A DNA stretch of 64,000 bases from Asticcacaulis sp. ZE23SCel15 (GCF_030505395.1 NZ_CP130044.1:2403001-2467000); one strand, 5' to 3'; positions 43,144 through 53,182 are shown, numbered from the stretch's first letter. The notes: generated by a model not told the origin, from the letters alone. Numbers and translations are program-made.

Positions 43144-45287
43144 CAAAAGGCCTGCCCGATCCCGACATAGAGCGATACCGGTGACTCGCCGTCGCGCCGG
43201 CTGACGGGGGTGGCTACATCAATGCGGATCGGCCCGAAATTGGTATAATAGCGCGCGCCGATGCCGACCCCAAAGCGAATGTCGTTAAAGTCCGGTGTCT
43301 TACCCTGATAGACCTGACCAGCATCGATAAACGGTACGACCCCCAGATTGCCATCGAGGATATTTTTGAAGCGGTAACGCGCCTCAAATGCCACTTCAAA
43401 CAGGCTAAGGCCCCCCGTCGGCGTATTGGCGGCGTCGCGCGGCCCTAGTTCCTGATAGCCAAAGCCGCGCACACTGCCCCCGCCACCGGCATAAAAGCGC
43501 GTGGTCAGGGGGACATCGACAAAATCACTGCCAATGATGGTGCCAGCGCGAAAACGCGCGGCCAGAATCGTCTGATCACTGACCTGCCGATAGGTCGAGA
43601 CATCAAACTGGTTCTTGATGTTGTTACCGAACAGGCCAGACAATGACACCTGTGGGGTCGTCTCAATAGAGGCCCGGAAGCCTTTGGTAGGGTTTAATAA
43701 ATTATCGGTCACGTCACGCGCCAGTTTAAGCGGCATGTCGGCGGTGTAATAGTTGATCCAGCTATCACCAAGCATCTTATCAAGCTTTGAGTTCAGGCGT
43801 ATAGCACTCAGCTCAACCCCGGCCGACCATGTCCAGCGCTTTTGCCAGATCGGGGTCGAGGACCGCGACAGACTATAGCCCAGACGTAGCCCTTGCGCTT
43901 CGTAGGTATCGTAGTCGGATCGCGCCAGTTCCGTCGAAATCAGGCGGGTCAGGTCGCGCTTGCGATAGTTGGAATGGCGCAGGCTGACCCCCAGGGTTTG
44001 TTCATTACTGCCCAGCGTTGTTTCAACAATCAGTGCGCCTTCGGGCGGGCGCCAGTTGCGGTTGATCCAGCTACCTTTGAGCAGGACGCCCTGACCGGTC
44101 GAAAAGCCAATATCGGCGGCCAGTTTGCGCGAGCGTCCCGTTTGCTGGCGCACCAGAATATCGACATATTCCGTGCCAGCCATTTCTGAGTCATCTGGGG
44201 CGGGGGCATTGGTACGCACCGGCTCAACTGACACGGCGCGGAACAGGTTGGTGGCCACCAGCGCCTGACGCAGATCATCAACCATGCGGCTGTCGTACAG
44301 GTCATTCTCATGGAAACGGGCGATGGTTTCGATGTGATCAACGCCAAAGGCCTGCCGACCTTCGGTGGTAAACTTGCGGATGCGGGCGCGCGGGCCGGTC
44401 TCGACCGGCAGGGTATAGTCGGCGGTATAGGTGGTGTTATCGAGCAGAATATCGCGCGGGCCGACCTCAGCGAAGGGATAGCCGCTTTCCGGCAGTTTCA
44501 GGCTGACGCTGGCCTCAGCCGCGACTACCCGGTCGGCCAGCAGCGCGTCACCGGTTTTCAGTGGCAGGGCGTCGCGGATCAGATCGGGCGGCGTGGTCGG
44601 CCCGGCGGTTATCACAATCTCATCCAGCCGGTACGGGGTGCCGGGAGCCACGGTTAAGGTCGCGCGCACCCGGCCGGGCTGATTGGGCAGATTTTCCATC
44701 GAGGTGATGACGGTGGCGTCATAATAGCCTTCGGCCTTTAGCAAGCGTAGTGCCAGCACTTCATCCTGCTTGAGGCGCGCACGCAGCATGACCGCATTGG
44801 CGGCCTTGCCCTTTCCTTCCTTAAGCGCGCTCAAATCCCAGAACATTTTCTCTAAGTTCAGATCTTTCAGGCCATTCAGCGTCGTGTCGTAGGCGATTTC
44901 AGGCGCTTGCTCATCGGTGGCCGCAACTGCCGACGGTGGTGGAATTTTGTCAAAATCGGCTAGCGACGGCAGGGGCTCGGTCAGGGCTTCATCGGTGGCG
45001 GGCGGGATGTCCGGTAGGGTTTCATCAGCCACAGTTTCGGTGACCAGATCGTCAGCTTCAGCAGTCTGAGGCGGCAGCCCGGGCACCGGAGTGTCCTCGT
45101 TTGGGCCGTCATCAAGTGCAGGCAGGGCGGAGTCGAAATCCTGATCCGTGATAATCGGGGCATCTGCGGGCGCTATTTCGACCGGCGGCGCGCTTTGAGC
45201 ATAGGTCGGGGGCGCACAGGTCAGCGGCGCCCAAACCGTGAGGGCGGCAGCCAAGGCAATCGCGCTGGCGCTTACGGTTTTGAGCAA
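43143..45287 (-). CDS. tamA: Translocation and assembly module TamA (Omp85 family)
   Basis: 714-residue outer-membrane barrel protein. A signal peptide ends near residue 30 (PPTYAQS). An unusual acidic, Pro-rich stretch follows (about 32-130: DDGPNEDTPVPG, DETLPDIPPATDEAL), not usual in TamA. POTRA-like domains (about 135-370) contain LRLLKAEGYYDATV and ARIRKFTTEGRQAFG. The Omp85 barrel begins near 385 and carries the conserved RFYAGGGGSVRGFGYQELGPRD lid motif, ending VSLYVGIGQAF with a terminal Phe. It is coupled to tamB. The acidic linker may interact with the peptidoglycan or be a lineage trait. Confidence 0.94.
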   Translation of the reverse strand: MLKTVSASAIALAAALTVWAPLTCAPPTYAQSAPPVEIAPADAPIITDQDFDSALPALDDGPNEDTPVPGLPPQTAEADDLVTETVADETLPDIPPATDEALTEPLPSLADFDKIPPPSAVAATDEQAPEIAYDTTLNGLKDLNLEKMFWDLSALKEGKGKAANAVMLRARLKQDEVLALRLLKAEGYYDATVITSMENLPNQPGRVRATLTVAPGTPYRLDEIVITAGPTTPPDLIRDALPLKTGDALLADRVVAAEASVSLKLPESGYPFAEVGPRDILLDNTTYTADYTLPVETGPRARIRKFTTEGRQAFGVDHIETIARFHENDLYDSRMVDDLRQALVATNLFRAVSVEPVRTNAPAPDDSEMAGTEYVDILVRQQTGRSRKLAADIGFSTGQGVLLKGSWINRNWRPPEGALIVETTLGSNEQTLGVSLRHSNYRKRDLTRLISTELARSDYDTYEAQGLRLGYSLSRSSTPIWQKRWTWSAGVELSAIRLNSKLDKMLGDSWINYYTADMPLKLARDVTDNLLNPTKGFRASIETTPQVSLSGLFGNNIKNQFDVSTYRQVSDQTILAARFRAGTIIGSDFVDVPLTTRFYAGGGGSVRGFGYQELGPRDAANTPTGGLSLFEVAFEARYRFKNILDGNLGVVPFIDAGQVYQGKTPDFNDIRFGVGIGARYYTNFGPIRIDVATPVSRRDGESPVSLYVGIGQAF

Positions 45288-45579
45288 GAGGGCTTCCTGA
45301 AAATAAGGCTTAAATGAATCAAGGGGTTCACATGTGATCTCAGGGTATGGGCATGGCGGCTGTGAGGCAAATAAAAATCACATAAACTCAGGTTCATCTC
45401 ATCCTGTCGCAGTGCGGGGTAACGCAATTGTTATGTGATTGTGTAAAAACTCAAGCAAAATCATAGGCATAATCCTTATTGTTTTCTTACGTGTAAGTGC
45501 CGAGAATAGTTAACCTGTGCGCTGCACTTAAAACTCATATCAATTTGTGGCGTCCCCAGAGGGCGCCAAAGAGGATGAG

Positions 45580-46314
45580 ATGAAGCCTAAACCTGAGCCT
45601 TTAGATCTGTTCAAGGTCGCCCTGTTCCTTGATCTGGATGGTACGATTGCGCCTATTATGCCGCGCCCGGATGATGTCGAACCCGAAGCCGCCCGCAATG
45701 GCCTGCTGAAAGCGTTGAATGATAAGCTGGAAGGCCGTTTGGCGGTCATATCCGGTCGTTCGGTCAGTGCGGTCGATCATATTGTCGAAGGCGCGGTGGC
45801 CTCTGTGGCGGGTGCCCATGGTTTAGAGCGGCGCATGGCGTCGGGACAGCGTGAGGATACGCCGGCCCATGCCGCGCTGGATAGCGTCGTCCGTGAATTT
45901 CGCGCCCTTAACCGCGTTCTGGAAGGGCTGATCGTTGAAGACAAGGGCGTAAGTGTCGCTGTCCATTACCGTCACGAACCGGATCATAAGGCCAATATTA
46001 TCGGTCTCGCCACCCGTATGGCGGAAACCCACGGTCTGCGCCTTCAGGCCGGTCACGAAGTGATCGAACTGCGCACCCCCGGCCCCCATAAGGGCGATGC
46101 CATCCGCGCCTTCATGTGCGAAGCGCCGTTTATCGGCCATATACCGGTGTTTGTCGGGGACGACCTGACCGATGAGGTTGGTTTCGATGCGGTTAAGGCT
46201 TTGGGCGGCTTTGGCGTGCGTGTGGGGGCTGGGGCTTCAAGTGCTCAGTATGGCCTGAAAGATGTGGCGGCGGTCACGGCCTGGCTGGAGGAAAGTCTGT
46301 TATGCCTGACATGA
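45580..46314 (+). CDS. otsB: Trehalose-6-phosphate phosphatase
   Basis: Removes phosphate from trehalose 6-phosphate to give trehalose. 244 residues from ATG 45580, which follows AGAGGATGAG; an upstream GTG frame start at 45547 runs through a hairpin (45548-45568) just before the ribosome-binding site. The HAD nucleophile motif is DLDGTIAPI (Asp18, Asp20), motif II is VISGRS, and the terminal motif is VFVGDDLTDEVGFD. The stop overlaps the GH15 gene by 13 bp. otsA follows that gene, so all three form one trehalose operon. Confidence 0.95.
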   Translation: MKPKPEPLDLFKVALFLDLDGTIAPIMPRPDDVEPEAARNGLLKALNDKLEGRLAVISGRSVSAVDHIVEGAVASVAGAHGLERRMASGQREDTPAHAALDSVVREFRALNRVLEGLIVEDKGVSVAVHYRHEPDHKANIIGLATRMAETHGLRLQAGHEVIELRTPGPHKGDAIRAFMCEAPFIGHIPVFVGDDLTDEVGFDAVKALGGFGVRVGAGASSAQYGLKDVAAVTAWLEESLLCLT

Positions 46315-48191
46315 CCGCGTCCACCCCTGAGGTCGCCCCTGTGGCGGGTGATGCCACGCAATCCGTGCTGGCCCAGCACTGGCAAACCCACAGCCTTAAT
46401 CTGTCGCCCATCGGCAACTGCATGGTGTCGGCCCTGATCGATTCTAACGGGACGTGGGTGTGGGGGTGTGTACCGCGCTTTGATTCCGATCCGGCCTTTT
46501 GCAATCTGGTGTCCGGTGTGGGCACGAACGATCCGCAGGCGCTGGGCTTATGGGCCATTGATGTGCTCGATCTGGCCCATGTGCGGCAGGCCTACGGGCG
46601 CAACAGCGCGGTCCTGCATACTTGGTTGACCGATACCCACGGTGCCGAGGTTGAAATCATTGATTTTTGCCCGCGCTTTAAACGCAATGACCGGCTCTAT
46701 AGCCCGGTGTCGTTCTGCCGGATCGTGCGGCCCGTCAAAGGCGCTACGCGGATTCGCATCCGCTTGCGGCCGACCTGCAACTACGGCGAAAGCGAAGCCC
46801 AGACCACGTCGGGGTCCAACCATATCCGCTACTATTGCTCAGAGGCTATTCTGCGTCTGTCGACCAATTGCGCGGTCAGTCATGTGCTGGAGGAACGCGA
46901 ATTCCGGCTTGAGGAAGAACTGGCCTTTTTCTTAGGCCCGGATGAGAGTTTTTCCGTCGATATCCGCACCGGTGTGCGCGATATGTATGAAAAAACCGAC
47001 CTGCATTGGCGTGAGTGGGTGCGGGGTCTGGCCCTGCCGATGGAGTATCAGGAAGCGGTCATTCGCGCCGCCATTGGCCTGAAACTGTGCGTCTATGAGG
47101 AAACCGGCGCGATTGTCGCGGCCATGACGACCTCCATCCCCGAAGCGCCGGGGTCACAGCGCAACTGGGATTATCGCTACTGCTGGATACGGGATGCCTA
47201 TTATGTGGTTGAGGCCCTGACCCGCCTTGGGGCCATGCAGACCTTAGAGAACTATCTCAAATATCTGCGCAATATTGTTGACCGCGCCGTCGATGGTCAG
47301 ATGCAGCCCGTCTATGGTATCGGTTACGAATCAATATTGACAGAATCCATTGCCGAGCACCTGAAAGGCTACCGCGGCATGGGGCCGGTACGGGTCGGTA
47401 ATCTGGCCTATGTTCAGCATCAGCATGATGTTTACGGCCAGATCATCCTGTCGTCAGTTCAGGCGTTTTTCGATCATCGCCTGCTTAGGCCGGGGACGGT
47501 CGCGGACTTTGAACAGCTTGAGAAAATTGGTGAAAAGGCGTATGAGGTCTTTGATAAACCCGATGCGGGCTTATGGGAATTTCGCACCTTCGCCAAGGTG
47601 CATACCTATTCGGCGGTGATGTGCTGGGCCGCCTGTGACCGGCTGGAAAATGCCGCGCTCATCCTTGGACTGAAAGACCGGGCTGAGGTATGGAAAGCGC
47701 GGGCGGCGACCATAAAATCAACGATTGACTCGCGTGCGCTGTTCGTCAGGGACGGGGCTGAGGATAATCTCTATTCATCGGCCTTTGATGTCGATGAGGT
47801 TGACGCCAGCCTGCTGCAAATGATCGACCTGCGCTATATTTCAAAGGACGATCCGCGCTTTTTAAGTACGCTGGAGGCCGTTGAGAAAATGCTCCGACGC
47901 GGGCCGCACATGCTGCGTTATGCACTTCCCGATGACTTTGGCGAGCCGGAAACCGCCTTTAATTTCTGTACCTTCTGGCTGATCGAGGCCCTGCACTATG
48001 CCGGGCGTACCGATGAGGCGCGTGAGCTGTTTGAGGGGATGCTTAATCAGCGCACGCCGTCGGGCCTGTTGTCCGAAGACACCTCATTTCACGATGGCAG
48101 CCTGTGGGGCAATTTCCCGCAAACCTATTCGCTGGTGGGCATTATCAACTGCGCGGTGCTGCTGAGCCGGCCTTGGAAAGACATAAGATAG
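46302..48191 (+). CDS. GH15 family glycoside hydrolase (glucoamylase or trehalase)
   Basis: 629 residues, cytoplasmic (no signal peptide). An N-terminal beta domain (about 25-240, starting LSPIGNCMVSALID) precedes the (alpha/alpha)6 barrel. The GH15 signatures are NWDYRYCWIRDAYYVVEAL and SGLLSEDTSFHDGSLWGNFPQTYSLVG, the region of the catalytic acids. GH15 includes glucoamylases, glucodextranases and bacterial trehalases. Lying between otsB and otsA, and overlapping otsB by 13 bp, it is more likely a trehalase or a regulator of trehalose turnover than a starch enzyme; that is inference from context. Confidence 0.88.
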   Translation: MPDMTASTPEVAPVAGDATQSVLAQHWQTHSLNLSPIGNCMVSALIDSNGTWVWGCVPRFDSDPAFCNLVSGVGTNDPQALGLWAIDVLDLAHVRQAYGRNSAVLHTWLTDTHGAEVEIIDFCPRFKRNDRLYSPVSFCRIVRPVKGATRIRIRLRPTCNYGESEAQTTSGSNHIRYYCSEAILRLSTNCAVSHVLEEREFRLEEELAFFLGPDESFSVDIRTGVRDMYEKTDLHWREWVRGLALPMEYQEAVIRAAIGLKLCVYEETGAIVAAMTTSIPEAPGSQRNWDYRYCWIRDAYYVVEALTRLGAMQTLENYLKYLRNIVDRAVDGQMQPVYGIGYESILTESIAEHLKGYRGMGPVRVGNLAYVQHQHDVYGQIILSSVQAFFDHRLLRPGTVADFEQLEKIGEKAYEVFDKPDAGLWEFRTFAKVHTYSAVMCWAACDRLENAALILGLKDRAEVWKARAATIKSTIDSRALFVRDGAEDNLYSSAFDVDEVDASLLQMIDLRYISKDDPRFLSTLEAVEKMLRRGPHMLRYALPDDFGEPETAFNFCTFWLIEALHYAGRTDEARELFEGMLNQRTPSGLLSEDTSFHDGSLWGNFPQTYSLVGIINCAVLLSRPWKDIR

Positions 48192-48258
48192 GGCCGCGAT
48201 GGCCCTGGGAAAGACATTCGCTAATCGCGGTCAGTGATGGCTGTGGGAAGGACTAAAA

Positions 48259-49671
48259 ATGAGCAGATTAATTGTTATCTCCAACCGGGTCAGCCCGCCG
48301 GCCGAGGTGGGTAACGCTTCGGTCGGCGGACTGGCTATGGCCCTGTCAGCGGCATTGCGCGAAGAAAACGGCATGTGGTTCGGCTGGAGCGGTGAGGTGG
48401 CCGAAAGCTCAGGCCAGATTTCGATCCAGAAGATCGGTGGCGTGACGGTCGCTCTGACCCACCTCGAAGAACAGGACGTGCAGGAATATTATAACGGCTA
48501 CGCCAACAAAACTCTGTGGCCGCTGTTTCACTACCGGCCCGATCTGGTGGCGTTTGAGCGGTCGTTTGATGAGGGTTATTCGCGCGTCAATCAACGCTTT
48601 GCTGATACCGTTTCGCCGCTGATCGTCGGTGATGATCTGATTTGGGTGCAGGACTATCACCTGATCCCGCTGGCCTCAAAACTGCGCGAACAAGGCGTCA
48701 AAAACCGGATCGGATTTTTCCTGCATATCCCTTGGCCGGCCATGCGGGTGCTGATGACCCTGCCTAAGCACGGCGAACTGGTCGAGACGATGTTCGACTA
48801 TGATCTGGTCGGGTTTCAGACCGAAGATAATCTGCATGCCTTCACCGAATACGTCATCAATCAGGCGGGCGGTGAAAACCTCGGCGATGGCCGTCTGCGC
48901 GCCTATGGCAAGACCATTCAGGTGGGCTTCTATCCGATCGGCATTGATGCCAAGGAATTTGTCGAGGCCAGCCGCTCACAAACCGCCAAGGATTACTGGG
49001 ACCTGATGCGCGATTCCCAAGCCGGGCGTAAGATGATTGTGGGCGTCGAAAAACTCGACTATTCAAAAGGTTTGGAAGAACGCTTCACAGCCTATGATCA
49101 GTTTCTGCGCGACTATCCGCAGTATGAGCGCAATGTCTTTTTACTTCAGATTGCCACTCCATCTCGCGGTGAAGTCAGCGCCTATCAGGATATTCGTGGC
49201 AAGCTCGATACCCTGTCAGGGCACATTAATGGTGAGCACTCAACGATTGATTGGGTGCCGCTGCGCTACGTCAACCGCTCATATCGTCGTGATGAGCTGG
49301 CAGGCATTTACCGCGCCGCCCATGTGGGCTTAGTCACCCCTCTGCGCGACGGGATGAACCTGGTGGCCAAGGAATATATCGCGGCCCAGAACCCGGCCGA
49401 TCCGGGTGTGCTGGTGCTGTCGGAATTTGCCGGGGCCGCCGCGCAAATGAGCGATGCCCTAATCGTCAATCCGTTCGACCGTGAAGCGGTATCGGAGGCT
49501 ATCCATGAGGCCCTGTCCATGCCGCTGAAGCAGCGGGTGGCGCGTTATGAAGGCCTGATCCACGGCATAATGACTGACGATGTCGTAAGCTGGCGCATCA
49601 AATTCACGGACGATCTGAAAGGCAAAAAGCCTGCAAAAAAGCCTGAACCGCTGACAGTGGTGAGCGGTTAA
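48259..49671 (+). CDS. otsA: Trehalose-6-phosphate synthase
   Basis: GT20 glycosyltransferase that joins UDP-glucose and glucose 6-phosphate. The protein has 470 residues, normal for the family. Visible motifs are ISNRVSPP and GGLAMALSAALRE at the N-terminus, WVQDYHLIPLASKLRE, FFLHIPWP, the sugar-nucleotide segment GVEKLDYSKGLEERF, and TPLRDGMNLVAKEYIAAQ near the C-terminus. A Lys-rich tail (KGKKPAKKPEP) ends it. It is the last gene of otsB-GH15-otsA and overlaps a convergent small gene by 4 bp. Trehalose probably serves osmotic or desiccation stress protection. Confidence 0.96.
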   Translation: MSRLIVISNRVSPPAEVGNASVGGLAMALSAALREENGMWFGWSGEVAESSGQISIQKIGGVTVALTHLEEQDVQEYYNGYANKTLWPLFHYRPDLVAFERSFDEGYSRVNQRFADTVSPLIVGDDLIWVQDYHLIPLASKLREQGVKNRIGFFLHIPWPAMRVLMTLPKHGELVETMFDYDLVGFQTEDNLHAFTEYVINQAGGENLGDGRLRAYGKTIQVGFYPIGIDAKEFVEASRSQTAKDYWDLMRDSQAGRKMIVGVEKLDYSKGLEERFTAYDQFLRDYPQYERNVFLLQIATPSRGEVSAYQDIRGKLDTLSGHINGEHSTIDWVPLRYVNRSYRRDELAGIYRAAHVGLVTPLRDGMNLVAKEYIAAQNPADPGVLVLSEFAGAAAQMSDALIVNPFDREAVSEAIHEALSMPLKQRVARYEGLIHGIMTDDVVSWRIKFTDDLKGKKPAKKPEPLTVVSG

Positions 49672-49898
49672 TGGCGGATTGTGGGTTTGTCCTTAAGGCC
49701 GGTTATAAAGGCTATGCCCGCAGCGGCCACGGTAAAAATTGCAGCCAGTGTGAGGGCAAAACCGGGTAAAGCCTCCGGCGTCAGGAAGTGCTTCCATTCG
49801 TCATGGCGGTATTTCGTTATGCCCATCAGAAAGACAACGACGGTTATAGCGGCGAAAGCGAACCACCAGGATACAAAGCGAATAAAAAAGGCGCTCAT
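49668..49898 (-). CDS. Small two-helix membrane protein
   Basis: 76 residues with two hydrophobic segments (about 5-25 and 45-66) separated by a charged loop (KYRHDEWKHFLTPEALP). ATG 49898 is preceded by AGAGGA at 8 bp, a good ribosome-binding site. Its stop overlaps the otsA stop in the opposite direction by 4 bp. I do not recognise a family. The strong ribosome-binding site and clear topology support a real gene; the role is unknown. Confidence 0.65.
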   Translation of the reverse strand: MSAFFIRFVSWWFAFAAITVVVFLMGITKYRHDEWKHFLTPEALPGFALTLAAIFTVAAAGIAFITGLKDKPTIRH

Positions 49899-50065
49899 AG
49901 ATATTTCCTCTTTTTAGGCATCTTCTCATGGCCCTGCGCGGTTGTCTATGGCGCCGTCGCGCGGTTAAGGCGTATGGCTCACGGCGCAGGATTTATACCT
50001 CTTGATCGTGTCCGCAAAACGGTCTTAAGTGCGGCTCGTTTCAAACGTGACGGGTTTTGCAGATT

Positions 50066-52189
50066 ATGATCAGATCGCTGAAAATGGCCGCTTTTGCGGC
50101 TACGGTATCGGTAATGGCTTTGGCAGGGGGCATGGCTTATGCCGAAACCAAACCCTTCACCTACAATGATCTGATTGAGCTTGACCGCGTTAGTTCTCTG
50201 AAAGTTGACCCAACCGGCCGGTTCGCGGTCATGGCGGTGCGGGCCACAGATTTAGAGAAAAACAAGGGCGTGACCTCGCTCTGGGTCAAGGATATCAGCA
50301 ATCCGGCGCTCAAGGAATGGCGTTTGCCCATCTCCGATCTGGGCGCCTCAAGCCCGGCCTGGAGTGCTGACGGCAAGGCGATTTTCTACCTGTCGGGCGG
50401 ACAGATCTACATGACCGACGCCAAGGGGGCCGAGCGCACCCAGATCACCAAACTGCCGATCAGCATCGACAGTTTCAAGGTCAGCCCCGATGGCAAGGGC
50501 TTTGTAGTGTCGATGGCCATTACTGAGGGCTGTGCTGGCGATGAGATCAACTGCACGCTCAAGGCCGATGAGGCTCAGAAGGCCAAGAAATCAAGCGGCG
50601 TGATCTATGATAAGCTGTTCGTGCGCCATTGGGATAGCTGGTTCGATTTCAAGCGCAATCACCTGTTTTACGTCGGCCTGAATGCGGGTACGGCAGCCAC
50701 CTTTGCGACCCCGCTGACCGATGGTTTTGATGGCGATGTGCCGTCCAAACCCTTTGGCGACGAAGGCGAATATGAGATCGCGCCCCATGGCCGCACGGTT
50801 TATTTCTCGGCGCGCGTGGCCGGTAAGACCGAGCCGTGGAGCACCAATTTCGACGTCTGGCAGGTCGATATGCAGTACCCGCAGGACATCGCCCAAAAGC
50901 CGGAACTGTTGCGTGCGACCGCACCCCATAATCTGACGCCGGAAAACCACGCGTGGGACGCTGAACCGCGCGTCTCTCCCGATGGCAAGACGCTGGCCTA
51001 TAAGGCCATGAAGCGTCCGAAGTTTGAGGCTGATCGCTACTGGATTTACCTGAAGGATATCGCCACCGGTAAGGTCACGCCATTGGCCCACGACTGGGAC
51101 CGCTCGCCCGACAGCCTGACCTGGTCCGATGACGGTAAGGCGCTGTATGCGGTCGCCGCCGATGTTGGTAAGACCCGCCTCTTCAGGATTGAGGTCGCGA
51201 CGGGCAAGGTATCGCCGCTGACCAAGGACGGTCATATCGCAGGGTTTGATTTCACGCCGCAGGGCGCAGTCTTCCTTAAGGATTCGCTGGCCGCCCCGGC
51301 GCAGCTTTATCTGCAAGGGCGCGACCGTTCGGCCCTGATCGATGCCTCCGCTAAACCGGTGACCGAGTTCAACAAATCGCGCCTCGACCTTCGTCCGCGC
51401 GGCCAGTATGAGCAATTTTCATTCAAAGGCTGGAATGACGACACGGTCTATGGCTACATCGTTAAGCCCGCCGATTTTGACCCGAACAAAAAATATCCGC
51501 TAGCGTTCATTATCCACGGTGGGCCGCAAGGCTCATTCTCGGATGCCTGGTCGTACCGCTGGAACGCTCAGACCTATACGGGCGCGGGCTTTGTGGCGGT
51601 CATGATCGATTTCCACGCCTCGACCGGCTATGGGCAGGCGTTCACGGACGCCGTATCCGAACACTGGGGCGACCGCCCGCTCGAAGATCTGCAAAAAGGT
51701 TATGCGGCGGCGTTAGCCCAATATCCGTTCATCGACAAGGACCGCGCCTGTGCTCTGGGGGCGTCATATGGTGGCTACATGATCAACTGGATCGCCTCAC
51801 AGTGGAAGGCACCGTGGAAGTGTCTGGTCAACCACGACGGCCTGTTTGATACCCGCTCTATGGGCTATGGCACCGAAGAACTGTGGTTCTCGGAATATGA
51901 GAACGGCGGCGATGTTTATAACCACACCGCCAACTACGATAAGTTCAATCCGGCCCTGCACGCCAAAGACTGGTCGGTGCCGATGCTGGTTATCCATTCT
52001 GATCTCGACTATCGTGTGACGCCAGAGCAGGGACTGGGCACCTTCACGGCCTTGCAGCGTCAGGGCATCAAGTCGAAATTCCTGCGCTTCCCAGATGAAA
52101 ATCACTGGGTCTTAAAGCCGCAGAACTCGGTGGTGTGGCACCAGACGGTTCTGGACTGGCTGAAAGAAAACACCGCGGAGACGAAGTAA
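50066..52189 (+). CDS. S9 family prolyl oligopeptidase-type peptidase, exported
   Basis: 707 residues from ATG 50066. The signal peptide is MIRSLKMAAFAATVSVMALA with cleavage near GGMAYA. A seven-bladed beta-propeller (about 35-440) carries repeated strands such as SPAWSADGKAIFYLSG. The alpha/beta-hydrolase domain has Ser567 in ALGASYGGYM, Asp648 in HSDLDYRV and His680 in FPDENHW. This resembles dipeptidyl or acylaminoacyl peptidases of the S9C type. It probably degrades peptides in the periplasm for uptake. It is followed 42 bp later by glutaminase on the same strand. Confidence 0.93.
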   Translation: MIRSLKMAAFAATVSVMALAGGMAYAETKPFTYNDLIELDRVSSLKVDPTGRFAVMAVRATDLEKNKGVTSLWVKDISNPALKEWRLPISDLGASSPAWSADGKAIFYLSGGQIYMTDAKGAERTQITKLPISIDSFKVSPDGKGFVVSMAITEGCAGDEINCTLKADEAQKAKKSSGVIYDKLFVRHWDSWFDFKRNHLFYVGLNAGTAATFATPLTDGFDGDVPSKPFGDEGEYEIAPHGRTVYFSARVAGKTEPWSTNFDVWQVDMQYPQDIAQKPELLRATAPHNLTPENHAWDAEPRVSPDGKTLAYKAMKRPKFEADRYWIYLKDIATGKVTPLAHDWDRSPDSLTWSDDGKALYAVAADVGKTRLFRIEVATGKVSPLTKDGHIAGFDFTPQGAVFLKDSLAAPAQLYLQGRDRSALIDASAKPVTEFNKSRLDLRPRGQYEQFSFKGWNDDTVYGYIVKPADFDPNKKYPLAFIIHGGPQGSFSDAWSYRWNAQTYTGAGFVAVMIDFHASTGYGQAFTDAVSEHWGDRPLEDLQKGYAAALAQYPFIDKDRACALGASYGGYMINWIASQWKAPWKCLVNHDGLFDTRSMGYGTEELWFSEYENGGDVYNHTANYDKFNPALHAKDWSVPMLVIHSDLDYRVTPEQGLGTFTALQRQGIKSKFLRFPDENHWVLKPQNSVVWHQTVLDWLKENTAETK

Positions 52190-52231
52190 GCGCTACACTT
52201 AAGCGGTTATTGATTCGCCAAAAGGCTCCCC

Positions 52232-53173
52232 ATGCGCCGTTCGCCACCCCCGAAGGAAGTGACCTCGTTAGACGATGTGCTGCATGAGGTGTCGGTGCTG
52301 GTTAAGCCGCACTTTGGCAAGGGGCGGCCCGCGGATTACATCCCGGAACTTGCGGCCGTTGATCCCATGAAGTTTGGCATGGCGGTCGCCACGGTGGACG
52401 GCGACGATTACGGTGTCGGTGATGCCGATGAGCCGTTTTCGGCGCAATCGATTACCAAGCTGTTTGCGCTGGGGCTGGCGCTCAACCGGTTGGGCGATGA
52501 AGTGTGGACGCGGGTGGGCAAGGAGCCGTCCGGGACACCGTTCAACTACCTGTCGCAGTTGGAACAAGAGGCCGGGGTGCCGCGCAATCCGTTTATCAAT
52601 GCCGGTGCCTTGGCGATTACCGATATTCTGCTGGATGTAGTCAGGGAACCGGCCCATCTGGTGCGCGATTTCATGGGCGTGCTGGCGGGAGAGTCGCTGA
52701 CCATTGACGATGCGGTGGCGAAATCGGAGATGGATACGGCCTATAAGAACCGCGCCATAGCCAATCTGATGCGCGCGCAAGGGACGATCACCCATGACCC
52801 TGCGGCTGTGATTGAGGCCTATTGCCGCCAATGTGCGGTGTCGATCACCTGTCGCCAGTTGGCGCGGGCAGCCCTGCCGCTGGCGGCGGCGGGTTATTCG
52901 CCGGTGATGGAGGAAAGCATCTTCCCGGAGCGGCTGACGCGCAGGCTAAATGCGCTGCTGCTAACCTGCGGGATTTACAATTCAGTCGGATCGTTTGCGT
53001 ACCGTGTTGGCTTGCCGGCCAAAAGCGGGGTCGGCGGCGGCATTGTCGCGGTCATCCCCGGCCGGGCAGCGGTTGCGGTCTGGTCACCGGAGCTTGATCG
53101 TTACGGCACGTCGGTGGTCGGGGTGTCTGCGCTGGAGCACTTTAGTCGCCTGACCAATTGCAGCGTGTTGTGA
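52232..53173 (+). CDS. glsA: Glutaminase
   Basis: Hydrolyses glutamine to glutamate and ammonia with a serine beta-lactamase-like fold. The protein has 313 residues. The nucleophile pair Ser73-x-x-Lys76 is in FSAQSITKLF. Other family motifs are PRNPFINAGALAI, YKNRAIANLMRAQG and the late VGLPAKSGVGGGIVAVIPG. It lacks the C-terminal STAS or ankyrin domains of some members. Its stop lies 4 bp before the left terminal repeat of the DUF559 element, so the element sits directly against the gene. Nitrogen scavenging with the upstream peptidase is plausible. Confidence 0.94.
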   Translation: MRRSPPPKEVTSLDDVLHEVSVLVKPHFGKGRPADYIPELAAVDPMKFGMAVATVDGDDYGVGDADEPFSAQSITKLFALGLALNRLGDEVWTRVGKEPSGTPFNYLSQLEQEAGVPRNPFINAGALAITDILLDVVREPAHLVRDFMGVLAGESLTIDDAVAKSEMDTAYKNRAIANLMRAQGTITHDPAAVIEAYCRQCAVSITCRQLARAALPLAAAGYSPVMEESIFPERLTRRLNALLLTCGIYNSVGSFAYRVGLPAKSGVGGGIVAVIPGRAAVAVWSPELDRYGTSVVGVSALEHFSRLTNCSVL

Positions 53174-53182
53174 TTCACTTTT

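Noticed and set aside
38932-43204. Plus-strand open frames opposite tamB (for example 42221-42916)
   Set aside because: They mirror the codon bias of tamB on the opposite strand, have no homology I recognise and no ribosome-binding sites.
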